A stretch of DNA of 64,000 nt from Bradyrhizobium sp. (GTDB lineage: Bacteria > Pseudomonadota > Alphaproteobacteria > Rhizobiales > Xanthobacteraceae), in the NCBI RefSeq assembly GCF_027451485.1, contig NZ_DAIDJE010000208.1:1-64000 (forward strand). Reading direction: 5' to 3'. This document shows, piece after piece, positions 18,267 through 27,301 of this stretch. Within the stretch, counting starts at the first letter, position 1. The number at the start of each line of letters is the position of its first letter. The notes beneath the pieces were generated by a model. It saw only the letters and a program-made list of their open reading frames with translations. It made no database searches and was not told the origin of the DNA. A program made the translations under genes and the position numbers.

Positions 18267-18656
18267 ATGATCACCCATCCCGAACGTCCAGGTCCGCTTG
18301 CGGGCCGCCGCGTCCTCGTGATCGAGGACGAATATTTTCTCGCCGATGATATCGCCCGCGCGCTGACCGCGCTCGGCGCACGGATCGTCGGCCCCTATGG
18401 CGATCTTGATGAAGCAGCCGACGTCGTTGACCGCGACGTCGCGATCGATGCGGCGGTCGTGGATATCAATCTGAGAGACAAGATGGCTTACCCGCTGGCG
18501 CACATCCTGCGCTCCCGCAAGGTGCCGCTTGTCTTCACTTCGGGCTACGACAGGAACTCGATCGCCACCGAATTGCAGGATGTGCAGTTGTGGGGCAAGC
18601 CATTGGACATCAAGGCTTTGGCTCGAGAATTGACCAGCATGATAAAGGGCAACTGA
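18267..18656 (+). CDS. Single-domain response regulator (receiver only)
   Basis: A 129-residue CheY-like receiver without an output domain. The acidic pair is in VIEDEYF, the phosphorylatable Asp in VVDINLRD (near residue 66), the Ser/Thr position in FTSGY and the Lys in WGKPLD. This subtype (with NLRD) is the usual partner of HWE histidine kinases in Rhizobiales. It is divergent from the cheB operon and close to the CheB-CheR-HWE kinase, which makes that kinase its likely phosphodonor. ATG 18267 is chosen; the frame opens earlier at a TTG (18183) overlapping the cheB start. Confidence 0.9.
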   Translation: MITHPERPGPLAGRRVLVIEDEYFLADDIARALTALGARIVGPYGDLDEAADVVDRDVAIDAAVVDINLRDKMAYPLAHILRSRKVPLVFTSGYDRNSIATELQDVQLWGKPLDIKALARELTSMIKGN

Positions 18657-19011
18657 GCGCCATCCCGGCCGCAGAATCCGACAACGCCTGATCGAGGCTG
18701 GTCTTGAGGCGGGCTGAGTCTCTTTCCGCGCGTTGCGATTGCACGATGGTGTGGCCGATCCGATTTGTCAGGGCGGAAGCCTCAAAACGGAGAGAACGCC
18801 GTTCTCGTCGCAAGTGCTGCGATTCCACGATGGACTGGTTAGCTCTTGTGAGCAACTCCCGCATCGATAGATCATGCAGGTGATTTGCTGTTTTGCGCGC
18901 TATCGCAGGTAGTCCGGCGAGATGAAAAAATACTGACGCACCGCCGCGCTCCTCTGATCTGACGACGAATCGAATGTGACAGTTCTGTGCAAGTTGATGT
19001 TTGAGTTCCAT
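18610..19011 (-). CDS. Possible hypothetical coiled-coil protein (133 aa)
   Basis: A minus-strand frame of 133 residues starting with ATG at 19011. Its middle looks like protein rather than random sequence: LHDLSMRELLTRANQSIVES is followed by a basic, helical stretch of Arg, Glu and Ser. The base composition is visibly less GC-rich than the neighbours. It overlaps the 3' end of the receiver gene by 47 bp and has no clear ribosome site. It may be real, a decaying gene or chance. If it is not real, 18657-19228 is a 572-bp gap. Confidence 0.4.
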   Translation of the reverse strand: MELKHQLAQNCHIRFVVRSEERGGASVFFHLAGLPAIARKTANHLHDLSMRELLTRANQSIVESQHLRRERRSLRFEASALTNRIGHTIVQSQRAERDSARLKTSLDQALSDSAAGMALSCPLSCWSILEPKP

Positions 19012-19228
19012 CCGTCGCGTTGAGGTGCTTCTGCATGCGGCTGGAGGTTCATTCGATCGAACAGGAACTCCAGGCGCGCTTCGTTTTTGTCAAGCGCACT
19101 CCGTCTGCATTTCGGTCGCGGACACGAACAAATATTTCCGAGGACTGTCAGCGCACGGGCTTTTTATCTTGCAGTGCAGCAACTATCTAGTTTTGAGTCT
19201 GTCCCTATTTTCGGGCCGAGGAGCAGCC

Positions 19229-20458
19229 GTGTCGCTTGCGAAAAACATCGAATTCCTGCGCCACCTGCCCCGGCTGCACGGATTGAATACATGGGATGCA
19301 ATGGGCCTGACAGCGCAGCGCGGCAGCGCGTTGATGGAGACCCGGCAATTCGGCACCAATCCGGGCGACCTGCGGATGTTCTCCTACGTGCCTGCGGACT
19401 TGCCGCCGTCGTCGGCCCTGGTCGTCGTTCTGCATGGCTGCGGACAAACCGCGGCCGGATACGACCTCGGTGCAGGCTGGTCGACCCTCGCCAAACATTA
19501 CGGCTTCGCGTTGCTGCTGCCCGAGCAGCAGGCAAGCAACAACACCCATACCTGCTTCAACTGGTTCAATCCGGACGACACAAGGCGCGGACATGGCGAA
19601 GCCAGCTCCATCCGCCAGATGATCGCGCGAATGGTGAGCCAGCATCGGATCGACAAGAGCAGAATTTTCATCACCGGACTGTCCGCCGGCGGCGCCATGA
19701 CATCCGTGATGCTTGCGACCTATCCGGAGGTTTTTGCCGCCGGCGCGATCATCGCCGGATTGCCGTACGGCGTTGCGAGCAACGTGCGCGAAGCGCTGAA
19801 CGGCATGTTGCGCTCGTCTTCCCGTTCGGCCGATGAATTGGGCGATCTCGTGCGTAAGGCGTCAAAACATCGTCCACCCTGGCCGCGGATTTCGGTCTGG
19901 CACGGCAGCGCCGATCGTACCGTCAATCCTGCCAATGCCGACGAAATCCTCAAGCAATGGCTCGATGTGCATCGGCTGCCGCCGGAACCGATGTCGGAAG
20001 GCATGGTCGACGGCCATCCGCACCAGATCTGGTGGAACGCGGACGGAGAAACCGTGGTGGAATCCTACACCATCACCGACATGGCGCACGGCACGCCGCT
20101 CGGAAAGGCCGAAAACGACCAGCGATACGGCAAGGAAGGACCGTTCCTGATCGAGGCCGGCATCTCGTCCTCCTACCACATCGCGAACTTCTTCGGCCTG
20201 ACCGGCACCGTTGCGAAAATTGCAAGGCCTTCGCCGCGCGCGAGCGTCGAATCCCCAAGCGCAAAACTTATCCCGCTGGCCTCGCCGATTTCCACGCTGG
20301 CGCCGGACCTCAGCAAGCTCCTGCAGCCGCTGATGACGGGCCCGGAGCCTGCGGCGAAGGCGCCGGAAAAGCCAAGCGTCAAGGCGAAACGACGCCGAGC
20401 TCTCGACATCAACGCAGTCATTACCCGCGCGCTGACCGCCGCGGGGCTGCTGAAATAA
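19229..20458 (+). CDS. PHB depolymerase-family esterase (PF10503 type)
   Basis: A 409-residue alpha/beta hydrolase of the extracellular-type short-chain PHA depolymerase/feruloyl esterase family. It has the oxyanion region VVLHGCGQTA, the nucleophile elbow GLSAGGAM with Ser near residue 152, the acid in WHGSADRTV and the His in DMAHGTPL. No Sec or Tat signal is visible, so it may be cytosolic or leave by another route. The lysine/proline-rich tail ends KAKRRRALDI. The start is GTG 19229 after GAGGAG; the frame is open further upstream to 19001 without a ribosome site. Confidence 0.88.
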   Translation: MSLAKNIEFLRHLPRLHGLNTWDAMGLTAQRGSALMETRQFGTNPGDLRMFSYVPADLPPSSALVVVLHGCGQTAAGYDLGAGWSTLAKHYGFALLLPEQQASNNTHTCFNWFNPDDTRRGHGEASSIRQMIARMVSQHRIDKSRIFITGLSAGGAMTSVMLATYPEVFAAGAIIAGLPYGVASNVREALNGMLRSSSRSADELGDLVRKASKHRPPWPRISVWHGSADRTVNPANADEILKQWLDVHRLPPEPMSEGMVDGHPHQIWWNADGETVVESYTITDMAHGTPLGKAENDQRYGKEGPFLIEAGISSSYHIANFFGLTGTVAKIARPSPRASVESPSAKLIPLASPISTLAPDLSKLLQPLMTGPEPAAKAPEKPSVKAKRRRALDINAVITRALTAAGLLK

Positions 20459-20480
20459 CGAGCGCGCCGCCTGAAAGCCC

Positions 20481-21149
20481 TTAAATTGCGCCGGTGAGGA
20501 ATGGATTGGTCATTCGCTCGTGACCGATCCGCGAACCGGGGCCGTGCCCGCAGATGAAGCCGACATCGTCGCCGAGCGGCAGCAGCTTTTCCCTGATCGA
20601 CCGGATCAAGGTGGCGTGATCGCCGCCGGGCAGATCGGTGCGTCCGACCGAGCCGTTGAACAGCACATCGCCAACATGGGCAAAGCGCATGTCCCTGTTG
20701 AAGAACACCACACTGCCCGGCGAGTGACCGGGGCAGTGCAGGATATCGAATGTCAATTCGCCAACCAAAACCTGTTGGCCTTCCTCCAGCCAGCGATCCG
20801 GCGCAAAGTTGCGCACGCCAGTCATGCCGAAGCGCGCACCGCTCTCGACCACATGGTCGAGCAGGAATTTGTCAGCGGCATGCGGGCCTTCGATGGCGAC
20901 GTTGAGCGCATCGCGCAGATCGGCCGCGCCGCCAACGTGATCGATATGGCCGTGGGTGAGCCAGATCTTCTCGACCGTCACGTTGGCCTGTTTAATCGCG
21001 GCCTGGATCTTTGGAACCTCGCCGCCGGGATCGATGACGACGGCTTTCTGGGTCGCCGTGCACCAGATCAGCGTGCAGTTCTGTTCAAATGGCGTCACCG
21101 GGACGATCATCGCCCCGGCCTTCGCCTTGGTGTCGGATTGCTGTGCCAT
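20481..21149 (-). CDS. MBL-fold metallohydrolase (YcbL/glyoxalase II-like)
   Basis: A 222-residue metallo-beta-lactamase-fold hydrolase. The metal motif THGHIDHVGG is near residue 65, with further ligands in CPGHSPGSV (His), HVGDVLF (Asp) and CGHGPGS (His). The short form without the C-terminal glyoxalase II domain resembles YcbL, a thioester hydrolase that acts on S-lactoylglutathione-like substrates. The ATG at 21149 (MAQQSD) is used; a TTG at 21161 is also in frame, and neither has a good ribosome site. It converges with the PHB depolymerase-like gene. Confidence 0.88.
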   Translation of the reverse strand: MAQQSDTKAKAGAMIVPVTPFEQNCTLIWCTATQKAVVIDPGGEVPKIQAAIKQANVTVEKIWLTHGHIDHVGGAADLRDALNVAIEGPHAADKFLLDHVVESGARFGMTGVRNFAPDRWLEEGQQVLVGELTFDILHCPGHSPGSVVFFNRDMRFAHVGDVLFNGSVGRTDLPGGDHATLIRSIREKLLPLGDDVGFICGHGPGSRIGHERMTNPFLTGAI

Positions 21150-21315
21150 GGGAGGGGACAATGCCTATTTTTCTGCGTCCGCCAAGACAAACTTCCCGCG
21201 AGACTGACCTTTATTTCGGAACATGGCAGCCATCGCCCGGGCAGATCGACCTTAAAGCAAGGCCTCCAGCGCGCGCCTCGATCAAACGCATTGCCCCTTT
21301 GTCGGGTCGCGTTCT

Positions 21316-21813
21316 ATGCTTGCTGCGATGGAATCATCCGCCCAGAAAGCCGTTCTCGTGCCCGCGCCGGACCGCCGTCAATCGGAGATGGCCCTGTTGA
21401 TTGCGCGCGGCACCGCGCGGCTGTTGCATTCGCTGGGCTTTGCCTGTGTAGCCGAATTGCCGCTGCCCTCGGGTCGGCGTGCCGACCTTGTCGCTCTGAA
21501 CGAGCGCGGCGAGATCTGGATCGTCGAGATCAAATCTTCGGTCGATGATCTGCGCGCGGACCAGAAGTGGCCGGACTATCGCATCCATTGCGACCGCCTG
21601 TTCTTCGCCTTCACGCAAAATCTGCCTTGCGACATTTTTCCCGACGAAACCGGGCTGATCATTGCCGACGCCTATGGCGCGCATCTTCAGCGCCCCGCAC
21701 CGGAGCACCGCCTGCCGGGCGCGACCCGCAAATCGATGACGGTGCGGTTCGGAATGGCGGCAGCCTTGCGAATGAACCGTCTGGTCGATCCGCAGGGTCA
21801 CCGCGAGTTCTGA
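21316..21813 (+). CDS. mmcB: MmcB family DNA repair protein
   Basis: A 165-residue member of the alphaproteobacterial MmcB family (formerly DUF1052), related to PD-(D/E)xK nucleases. In Caulobacter it is part of the SOS response to mitomycin C damage. The nuclease-like core is visible: ELPLPSGRRADLVALN, then WIVEIKSSVDDLRADQKW, giving the D and ExK positions, followed by RLFFAFTQNLP. Start codons at 21316 and 21328 are both possible. No LexA-type operator was recognised upstream. It converges with regR. Confidence 0.85.
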   Translation: MLAAMESSAQKAVLVPAPDRRQSEMALLIARGTARLLHSLGFACVAELPLPSGRRADLVALNERGEIWIVEIKSSVDDLRADQKWPDYRIHCDRLFFAFTQNLPCDIFPDETGLIIADAYGAHLQRPAPEHRLPGATRKSMTVRFGMAAALRMNRLVDPQGHREF

Positions 21814-21822
21814 ATCTGCCGC

Positions 21823-22377
21823 CTAACGCGGGGCGCGCTTGGCGAGAATCCGCTGCAGGGTGCGCCGATGCATGTTGAGCCGCCGCGCCGTCTCCGAGAC
21901 GTTGCGGTTGCACATCTCGTAAATCCGCTGGATGTGTTCCCAGCGGACGCGATCCGCCGACATCGGGTTGCTCGGCGGCTCGGATTTCTCATTGCCGCTG
22001 GCGAGAAGCGCCGCCACCACGTCGTCGGCATCGGCAGGCTTCGAGAGGTAATCGACCGCGCCAAGTTTGACCGCGGTCACGGCAGTGGCAATGTTGCCGT
22101 AGCCGGTGAGAACGATGGCGCGCGCCTCCGGACGCTTGCGCTTCAAGGCAGAAACAACGTCGAGGCCATTGCCGTCGCCGAGCCGCAGATCCACCACGGC
22201 AAAGGCCGGTGCGGCCTTGGCGATCTGGCGCAGGCCGTCGGCTACGCTGTCGCAGGAGGTCACCGAAAAGCCCCTCGTCTCCATGGCGCGCGCAAGGCGC
22301 TCCAGAAACGGCTTGTCGTCCTCAACTATCAGGAGTGAGCGATCGGTATGTCCAGTCAGTTCCGCGATAGCGTTCAA
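21823..22377 (-). CDS. regR: Response regulator RegR/ActR (RegA/PrrA family)
   Basis: A 184-residue global redox response regulator. The receiver domain (about 14-130) has IVEDD, the phospho-Asp in VVDLRLGDGNG near residue 63, VLTGYG and SKPAD. A flexible linker leads to a Fis-type helix-turn-helix (about 140-180) ending RNVSETARRLNMHRRTLQRI, the near-invariant family C-terminus. In Bradyrhizobium RegR activates fixR-nifA and energy-metabolism genes. The start codon is TTG at 22377 with AAAGGA upstream, which matches the family N-terminus (NAIAELTGHTDRSLLIV). It is the second gene of regSR. Confidence 0.96.
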   Translation of the reverse strand: MNAIAELTGHTDRSLLIVEDDKPFLERLARAMETRGFSVTSCDSVADGLRQIAKAAPAFAVVDLRLGDGNGLDVVSALKRKRPEARAIVLTGYGNIATAVTAVKLGAVDYLSKPADADDVVAALLASGNEKSEPPSNPMSADRVRWEHIQRIYEMCNRNVSETARRLNMHRRTLQRILAKRAPR

Positions 22378-22461
22378 GATACCGTTGTCCTTTCCCCTCT
22401 ACCTCTCAACATATGGCGTCTGCCGCGGCGCTGCCAAGGCCGGTTCCCGCCGATTTCCCTC

Positions 22462-23796
22462 TCAGGTTAATGCCGGCGCGGCCTCCTTGACCTCGAAGCG
22501 GTTGCGCGGCCACACGATCTGGACGACGGCGCCGTGATCCGGAAAGACCCGGTTGGTGAAGGAAACCTTCGCACCGGTGCGTTCGAGCAAGGTGCGAGCG
22601 ATGAACACGCCAAGCCCGAGGCCACTGTGAAGACCGCCGGATGAGCCCCGGACCTCCTCGGTCTCGCGCCGCCGGGACAAATACGGCTCGCCGATGCGCT
22701 TGAGCAGATCGGGCGCGATGCCCGGACCATCATCGGAAATGACGATTTCGACGCTCTCAGCGTTCCACCACGCGTTCACCTCGACGCTCTCGCGGGCAAA
22801 ATCGACAGCATTCTCCAGGATGTTGCCCACCCCGTAGATGATGGCCGGATTTCGCGCGCCGATTGGTTCGGGCGTGCCGGATACCGCTATGCGCACCTTG
22901 ATCGCCACGCCGAAATCGCGATGTGGCGCCACCGTCTCCTCGATCAGGGCGGACAGCGGCATGCTGTCGAACGGCGCTCCACTCGAGGACAACTGCGTGA
23001 TCTTCCCCAGAATGTCGCGGCAGCGCTGTGTCTGCTCCCGCAATGTCCTGATGTCGGCGGCGAACTGCGGCTGATCCTTCAGATCCTGTTCCAGCTCTCG
23101 CGAGATCAGGAAAATTGTCGACAGCGGCGTACCCAGCTCATGGGCCGCGGCGGCGGCAAGGCCATCGAGCTGGGTGAGATGCTGTTCCCGCGCCAGCACA
23201 AGCTCCGTTGCGGCGAGCGCATCGGACAGTTTGCGTGCTTCTTCGGCGACCTGAAACGCGTAGAGGCTGGTGACGCCGATGGCGACCACGATCGAGAGCC
23301 ACACGCCAAACAGATAGATCGGCGGCAGCACCAGAGGATCGTCGCTGTCCCAGGGCAGCGGAAAGGAGAAGAAGACCAGGACGGACGCGCAGGCGACCGC
23401 GAGCAATCCGAGCGCAATGGTCAGCCGGATCGGCAGCGCAGTGGCCGAGATCAGCACCGGCGCCAGGAACAGGAATGAGAACGGGTTCTGCAAGCCGCCG
23501 GTAAAAAACAACAAGCCAGCGAGCTCGATGATATTGATCGCCAGCAGCGCCGCCGCAAAGAACGGCTCCAGCCGCTCCATCGGGTTGTACCAGAGCTGAA
23601 GGAAGAGGTTGAGCAGCGCGGAGAAGCCGATGATCGCCAGGCACGGCACGACCTCGACGTCGAATTCGAGACCCTGCTGGACGATGAAAATGGCGGCAAG
23701 CTGGCCCAGCGCGGCAAGCCAGCGCAGCCGCAGGAGCGTATCCAGGCGAACTTGGCGGCGCGGGAGGCGGAAGTCGGTGGCGGCGGCGTCGGACAT
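22462..23796 (-). CDS. regS: Redox sensor histidine kinase RegS/ActS (RegB/PrrB family)
   Basis: A 444-residue membrane kinase. About six hydrophobic helices (25-195) carry the conserved quinone-sensing heptapeptide GGLQNPF (near 100-106). The H-box AAAHELGTPLSTI has the phosphorylated His near 219. The redox-active Cys is in QRCRDILGK near 259, the same 40-residue spacing as His225-Cys265 of RegB. The ATP-binding N-box is ILENAVDFA, followed by DDGPGIAP and GLGLGVFIA. It phosphorylates RegR, encoded 84 bp downstream. It is divergent from an ABC exporter. Confidence 0.95.
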   Translation of the reverse strand: MSDAAATDFRLPRRQVRLDTLLRLRWLAALGQLAAIFIVQQGLEFDVEVVPCLAIIGFSALLNLFLQLWYNPMERLEPFFAAALLAINIIELAGLLFFTGGLQNPFSFLFLAPVLISATALPIRLTIALGLLAVACASVLVFFSFPLPWDSDDPLVLPPIYLFGVWLSIVVAIGVTSLYAFQVAEEARKLSDALAATELVLAREQHLTQLDGLAAAAAHELGTPLSTIFLISRELEQDLKDQPQFAADIRTLREQTQRCRDILGKITQLSSSGAPFDSMPLSALIEETVAPHRDFGVAIKVRIAVSGTPEPIGARNPAIIYGVGNILENAVDFARESVEVNAWWNAESVEIVISDDGPGIAPDLLKRIGEPYLSRRRETEEVRGSSGGLHSGLGLGVFIARTLLERTGAKVSFTNRVFPDHGAVVQIVWPRNRFEVKEAAPALT

Positions 23797-23919
23797 GATT
23801 ATTCGACCAATCTAACGGCGCGCGCGGCTGTCGACAAATTTCCCTGGTCGCTTTTCACGCGGCGTAAGGCCACGGCAAGCCTTGCGCAGGCAGGACGGAT
23901 GGCTCAATGAACAGGCCCG

Positions 23920-24711
23920 ATGATAGGTAATGGCACCATAACGTCCTCTCCGGCGAGCGAGGCCTGCGAAGCCGCCGCGATCGCGGTCACGCAGCTTTCG
24001 AAGCTCTACAAGCAGACCCGCGCGGTCGACGATATCTCATTTTCCATCACGCGTGGCAGCATCACCGGGCTGCTCGGCGGCAACGGCGCCGGCAAGACCA
24101 CGACGATAGCAATGATCATGGGACTCGTCTCGCCAACGTCGGGGCACATCGAGGTGCTGGGTCACCCGATGCCGGACCACAGCGCCGATGTTCTCGGCCG
24201 GATGAATTTCGAAAGCCCTTATGTGGACATGCCGGCGCGGCTCACCGTGCGGCAAAACCTCACGATATTCGGGCGCCTCTATTCGGTGGCAAATCTCGAA
24301 GCGCGGATCGCAAGGCTCGCCTCCGATCTTGATCTCGGCGATTTCCTCGACCGATCCAATGGCAAGCTCTCCGCCGGGCAGAAGACCCGCGTGGCGCTGG
24401 CAAAGGCGCTGATCAACCAGCCCGAACTACTGCTGCTCGACGAACCGACGGCCTCGCTCGACCCGGACACTGCCGACTGGATCAGGCAGCATCTTGCGAC
24501 CTATCGCAAGGAGAACGGCGCGACCATCCTGCTCGCCTCCCACAACATGCTGGAGGTGGAGCGACTGTGTGACCGTGTCATCATCATGAAGCGCGGCCGC
24601 ATCGAGGATGACGACAGCCCGGAAGCGATCATGGCGCGCTATAACCGCTCTACGATGGAGGAAGTGTTTCTCGACGTCGCCCGTGGCCGCGTTCAGGAGA
24701 CGACATCATGA
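23920..24711 (+). CDS. ABC-2 type exporter, ATP-binding subunit
   Basis: A 263-residue ABC ATPase. It has Walker A GGNGAGKTTT near residue 50, a Q-loop-equivalent in MNFESPYVD, the signature LSAGQKTRVAL (rather than LSGGQ), Walker B LLLLDEPTASLD and the H-loop ASHNML. The family (NodI/DrrA-like) energises efflux of lipids, drugs or polysaccharides. It overlaps the permease gene by 4 bp (ATGA), so the two are translationally coupled. The substrate is unknown. Confidence 0.92.
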   Translation: MIGNGTITSSPASEACEAAAIAVTQLSKLYKQTRAVDDISFSITRGSITGLLGGNGAGKTTTIAMIMGLVSPTSGHIEVLGHPMPDHSADVLGRMNFESPYVDMPARLTVRQNLTIFGRLYSVANLEARIARLASDLDLGDFLDRSNGKLSAGQKTRVALAKALINQPELLLLDEPTASLDPDTADWIRQHLATYRKENGATILLASHNMLEVERLCDRVIIMKRGRIEDDDSPEAIMARYNRSTMEEVFLDVARGRVQETTS

Positions 24712-25523
24712 GCGAGGTGCGCCGGCCGGCCATCTCGCTGCGGCGAATCGCAGCCATGATCCTGCGCTACTGGTATGTCCTGATCTCGTCATGGCCGCGG
24801 ATGCTGGAGCTGCTCTACTGGCCCGCGCTCCAGATCATCACCTGGGGCTTCCTTCAGAATTATGTTTCGCAGAATGCCGGGTTTTTCGCCCGCGCAGGCG
24901 GCACGCTGGTCGGCGCGGTGATCCTGTGGGACATCCTGTTCCGCGGCCAGCTCGGCTTTTCCATCTCGTTCCTGGAAGAGATGTGGGCACGCAATCTCGC
25001 CAATCTCATGATGAGCCCGCTCAAGCCGATCGAGTTTCTGCTGGCGCTGATGGCGATGAGCCTCGTTCGCCTCGCGATCGGGATCATCCCGATGACGCTG
25101 CTCGCGATGGTCTTTTTCGGCTTTAACTTCTATGCCATCGGTCTTCCGCTGATCGCCTTTTTCTGCAACCTGATCTTCACCAGCTGGTCGGTCGGGATCT
25201 TTGTCTCCGGCCTTGTCCTGCGTTTTGGCCTCGGCGTGGAGAGCATCGTCTGGACGCTGATGTTCGGCATGATGCCGCTCGCCTGCGTCTATTACCCGGT
25301 GACGGTGCTGCCGCATTGGCTTCAGTTCGTCGCCTGGGCGCTGCCGCCGACCTATGTGTTCGAGGGGATGCGGGCCTTGCTGATGCAGCACGTGTTTCGC
25401 GCCGAACTGATGGCGGACGCGCTCGCGATCAACGTGGTCCTGATTGCGGCCTCGTTTTCCGTCTTTCTGATGCTTCTGCGCAGCGCCCGCGAGCACGGTT
25501 CGTTGATCCAAACCGGCGAATAG
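24708..25523 (+). CDS. ABC-2 type exporter, permease subunit
   Basis: A 271-residue membrane protein with about six helices of the ABC-2 (NodJ/DrrB) family. It contains LEEMWARNLANLMMSPLKPIEFL, a cytosolic coupling segment typical of the family, and a C-terminal amphipathic region with MPLACVYYPV and LPPTYVFEGMR. It should form the pore with the ATPase encoded immediately upstream. No substrate clue is available from neighbours. Confidence 0.9.
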   Translation: MSEVRRPAISLRRIAAMILRYWYVLISSWPRMLELLYWPALQIITWGFLQNYVSQNAGFFARAGGTLVGAVILWDILFRGQLGFSISFLEEMWARNLANLMMSPLKPIEFLLALMAMSLVRLAIGIIPMTLLAMVFFGFNFYAIGLPLIAFFCNLIFTSWSVGIFVSGLVLRFGLGVESIVWTLMFGMMPLACVYYPVTVLPHWLQFVAWALPPTYVFEGMRALLMQHVFRAELMADALAINVVLIAASFSVFLMLLRSAREHGSLIQTGE

Positions 25524-25592
25524 TCCCGTTAAAACCCGGGGGTTTGGTCCCTAATTAGCTTGTTAAGTACGGGGGCAATGACGATCTAAGCA

Positions 25593-25621
25593 TTGACGCT
25601 TTATTGGGCTTTTTGCACTAT
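25593..25621 (+). promoter_or_regulatory. Probable sigma-70 promoter of the PHB depolymerase gene
   Basis: TTGACG (25593-25598) and CACTAT (25616-25621) are separated by 17 bp, and initiation would fall about 20 bp before the gene at 25650. The -35 is good and the -10 is moderate. It also explains why the open frame reaching 25593 is not the translation start. Assigned by eye only. Confidence 0.4.
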
Positions 25622-25649
25622 GCTGCGACGCAAAAGAGATGAGGGCGAC

Positions 25650-26978
25650 ATGCCGATTGGGGAGTTTGGCGGCGCGCCGCCACTGGCGGCCGAAGGCAGT
25701 CCGGCGCTGACCACGCCGATGTACTGGATGTACGAGATGGCGCACGCGTCGCTTAATCCGGTGCGCGCCGTCAGCGACGCCACCAAGATCCTGTTTCAGA
25801 ATCCGCTCAATCCGTGGTCGCACACCGAAGCGGGCAAGTCGATCGCCGCGGCCTGCGAATTGTTCGAGCGCACCACGCGCCGCTACGGCAAGCCCGAATG
25901 GGGCCTCCACGATACCGACGTCAACGGCATCCGCACGCCGATCGAGGTTCGCACCGTGTGGGAAAAGCCGTTCTGCCGCCTGCTCTACTTTGAACGCAAG
26001 CTGACGCGCCCTTTGCGCATCCAACAACCGCGCGTGCTGATCGTGGCACCGATGTCCGGCCATTATGCAACGCTGTTGCGCGGCACGGTGGAGGCCTTTC
26101 TTCCGACGCATGAGGTCTACATCACCGACTGGGCCGACGCCCGCATGGTTCCCCTCGCCGCCGGTCGCTTCGACCTCGACGACTACATCGACTACGTGAT
26201 CGAGATGCTGCATGTCCTGGGTGGCAACATGCATGTGATCGCGGTCTGCCAGCCCTCCGTGCCTGTTGTGGCCGCGGTTTCCGTCATGGAAGCGGAGAAT
26301 GACCCTTTCGTTCCGCTCTCCATGACGCTGATGGGCGGTCCGATCGATACCCGCCGCAATCCGACCGCGGTGAACAACCTGGCTGCCGAGCGCGGCATCG
26401 ACTGGTTTCGCCACAACGTCATCACCAAGGTGCCGTTTCCGCATCCCGGCGTCATGCGAGACGTCTATCCGGGCTTTTTGCAGCTCAACGGCTTCATCAG
26501 CATGAATCTCGACCGCCACATGGACGCTCACAAGGAGCTGTTCCGCAATCTTGTGAAGGGCGACGGCGACCTCGTCGACAAGCACCGCGACTTCTACGAC
26601 GAATATCTGGCGGTGATGGATCTGTCGGCGGAATATTACCTGCAGACGGTCGATACGGTGTTCGTCAAGCACGCTTTGCCCAAGGGCGAGATGACCCATC
26701 GCGGCAAGCCGGTCGATCCCTCCAAGGTCAGGCGTGTCGCGCTCATGACGGTTGAAGGCGAGAACGACGATATCTCCGGCCTCGGCCAGACCGAAGCGAC
26801 CCATGCACTTTGCAGTTCAATTCCCAACCATCGCCGCGTGCACTACGTGCAAAAGGGCGTCGGGCACTACGGAGTGTTCAACGGCTCGCGTTTCAAATCG
26901 GAAATCGTGCCGCGCATCTCCGATTTCATGATGTCTTCCGCCAATGTGAAGCCTTCGCTCGCTTACGCTGCGGAGTGA
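25650..26978 (+). CDS. phaZ: Intracellular polyhydroxybutyrate depolymerase
   Basis: A 442-residue cytosolic PHB depolymerase of the Cys-nucleophile type (PhaZ1 of Ralstonia/rhizobia), which mobilises storage granules. The N-terminal MYWMYEMAHASLNPVRA block, the nucleophile motif AVCQPS with Cys near residue 200, and the C-terminal VEGENDDISGLGQTEA and GVGHYGVFNGSRF (Asp and His) are all characteristic. The start at 25650 (MPIGEF) follows GAGGG and a promoter-like sequence. It is the second PHB depolymerase-family gene in the window, and the phaC/phaAB genes are elsewhere. Confidence 0.93.
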   Translation: MPIGEFGGAPPLAAEGSPALTTPMYWMYEMAHASLNPVRAVSDATKILFQNPLNPWSHTEAGKSIAAACELFERTTRRYGKPEWGLHDTDVNGIRTPIEVRTVWEKPFCRLLYFERKLTRPLRIQQPRVLIVAPMSGHYATLLRGTVEAFLPTHEVYITDWADARMVPLAAGRFDLDDYIDYVIEMLHVLGGNMHVIAVCQPSVPVVAAVSVMEAENDPFVPLSMTLMGGPIDTRRNPTAVNNLAAERGIDWFRHNVITKVPFPHPGVMRDVYPGFLQLNGFISMNLDRHMDAHKELFRNLVKGDGDLVDKHRDFYDEYLAVMDLSAEYYLQTVDTVFVKHALPKGEMTHRGKPVDPSKVRRVALMTVEGENDDISGLGQTEATHALCSSIPNHRRVHYVQKGVGHYGVFNGSRFKSEIVPRISDFMMSSANVKPSLAYAAE

Positions 26979-27301
26979 TCGCATCAGGCGGCGCTGAATC
27001 AACGCGAATGCGCACACTTGCGCAATCATCAGCGTTCGCCGCGGGTCGGCTAACCCCCTGAATTAACCTCTGGAAACGCGAATCTGAGCCCGCCTGAGGT
27101 AATGAATCTTAATTCAAGCCATGGAGGCGTTAGCGAGGGATTGTCTCACCCAAATTTTTGGGTTCCAGCCCCATTCTATAGGGTCTGTTAAGCCGCCGAC
27201 CGCTGTATATTGGGCAAATGATTTGTTTTTGCGCCGAGCGATTTCCCTGGCGGCGGATATGGCAGAATCCGGGCGAACTCCTAATCCCCGGATTGACAGA
27301 C
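26979..27301. other. Intergenic stretch upstream of the metallopeptidase gene
   Basis: A 323-bp gap, visibly more AT-rich around 27060-27240 than the flanking genes. It holds a small CCCAAA/TTTGGG-like hairpin near 27150 and TATATTGGGCAAATG near 27207. It probably carries the promoter of the gene at 27302. Short open frames here have no protein-like features. Confidence 0.35.
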
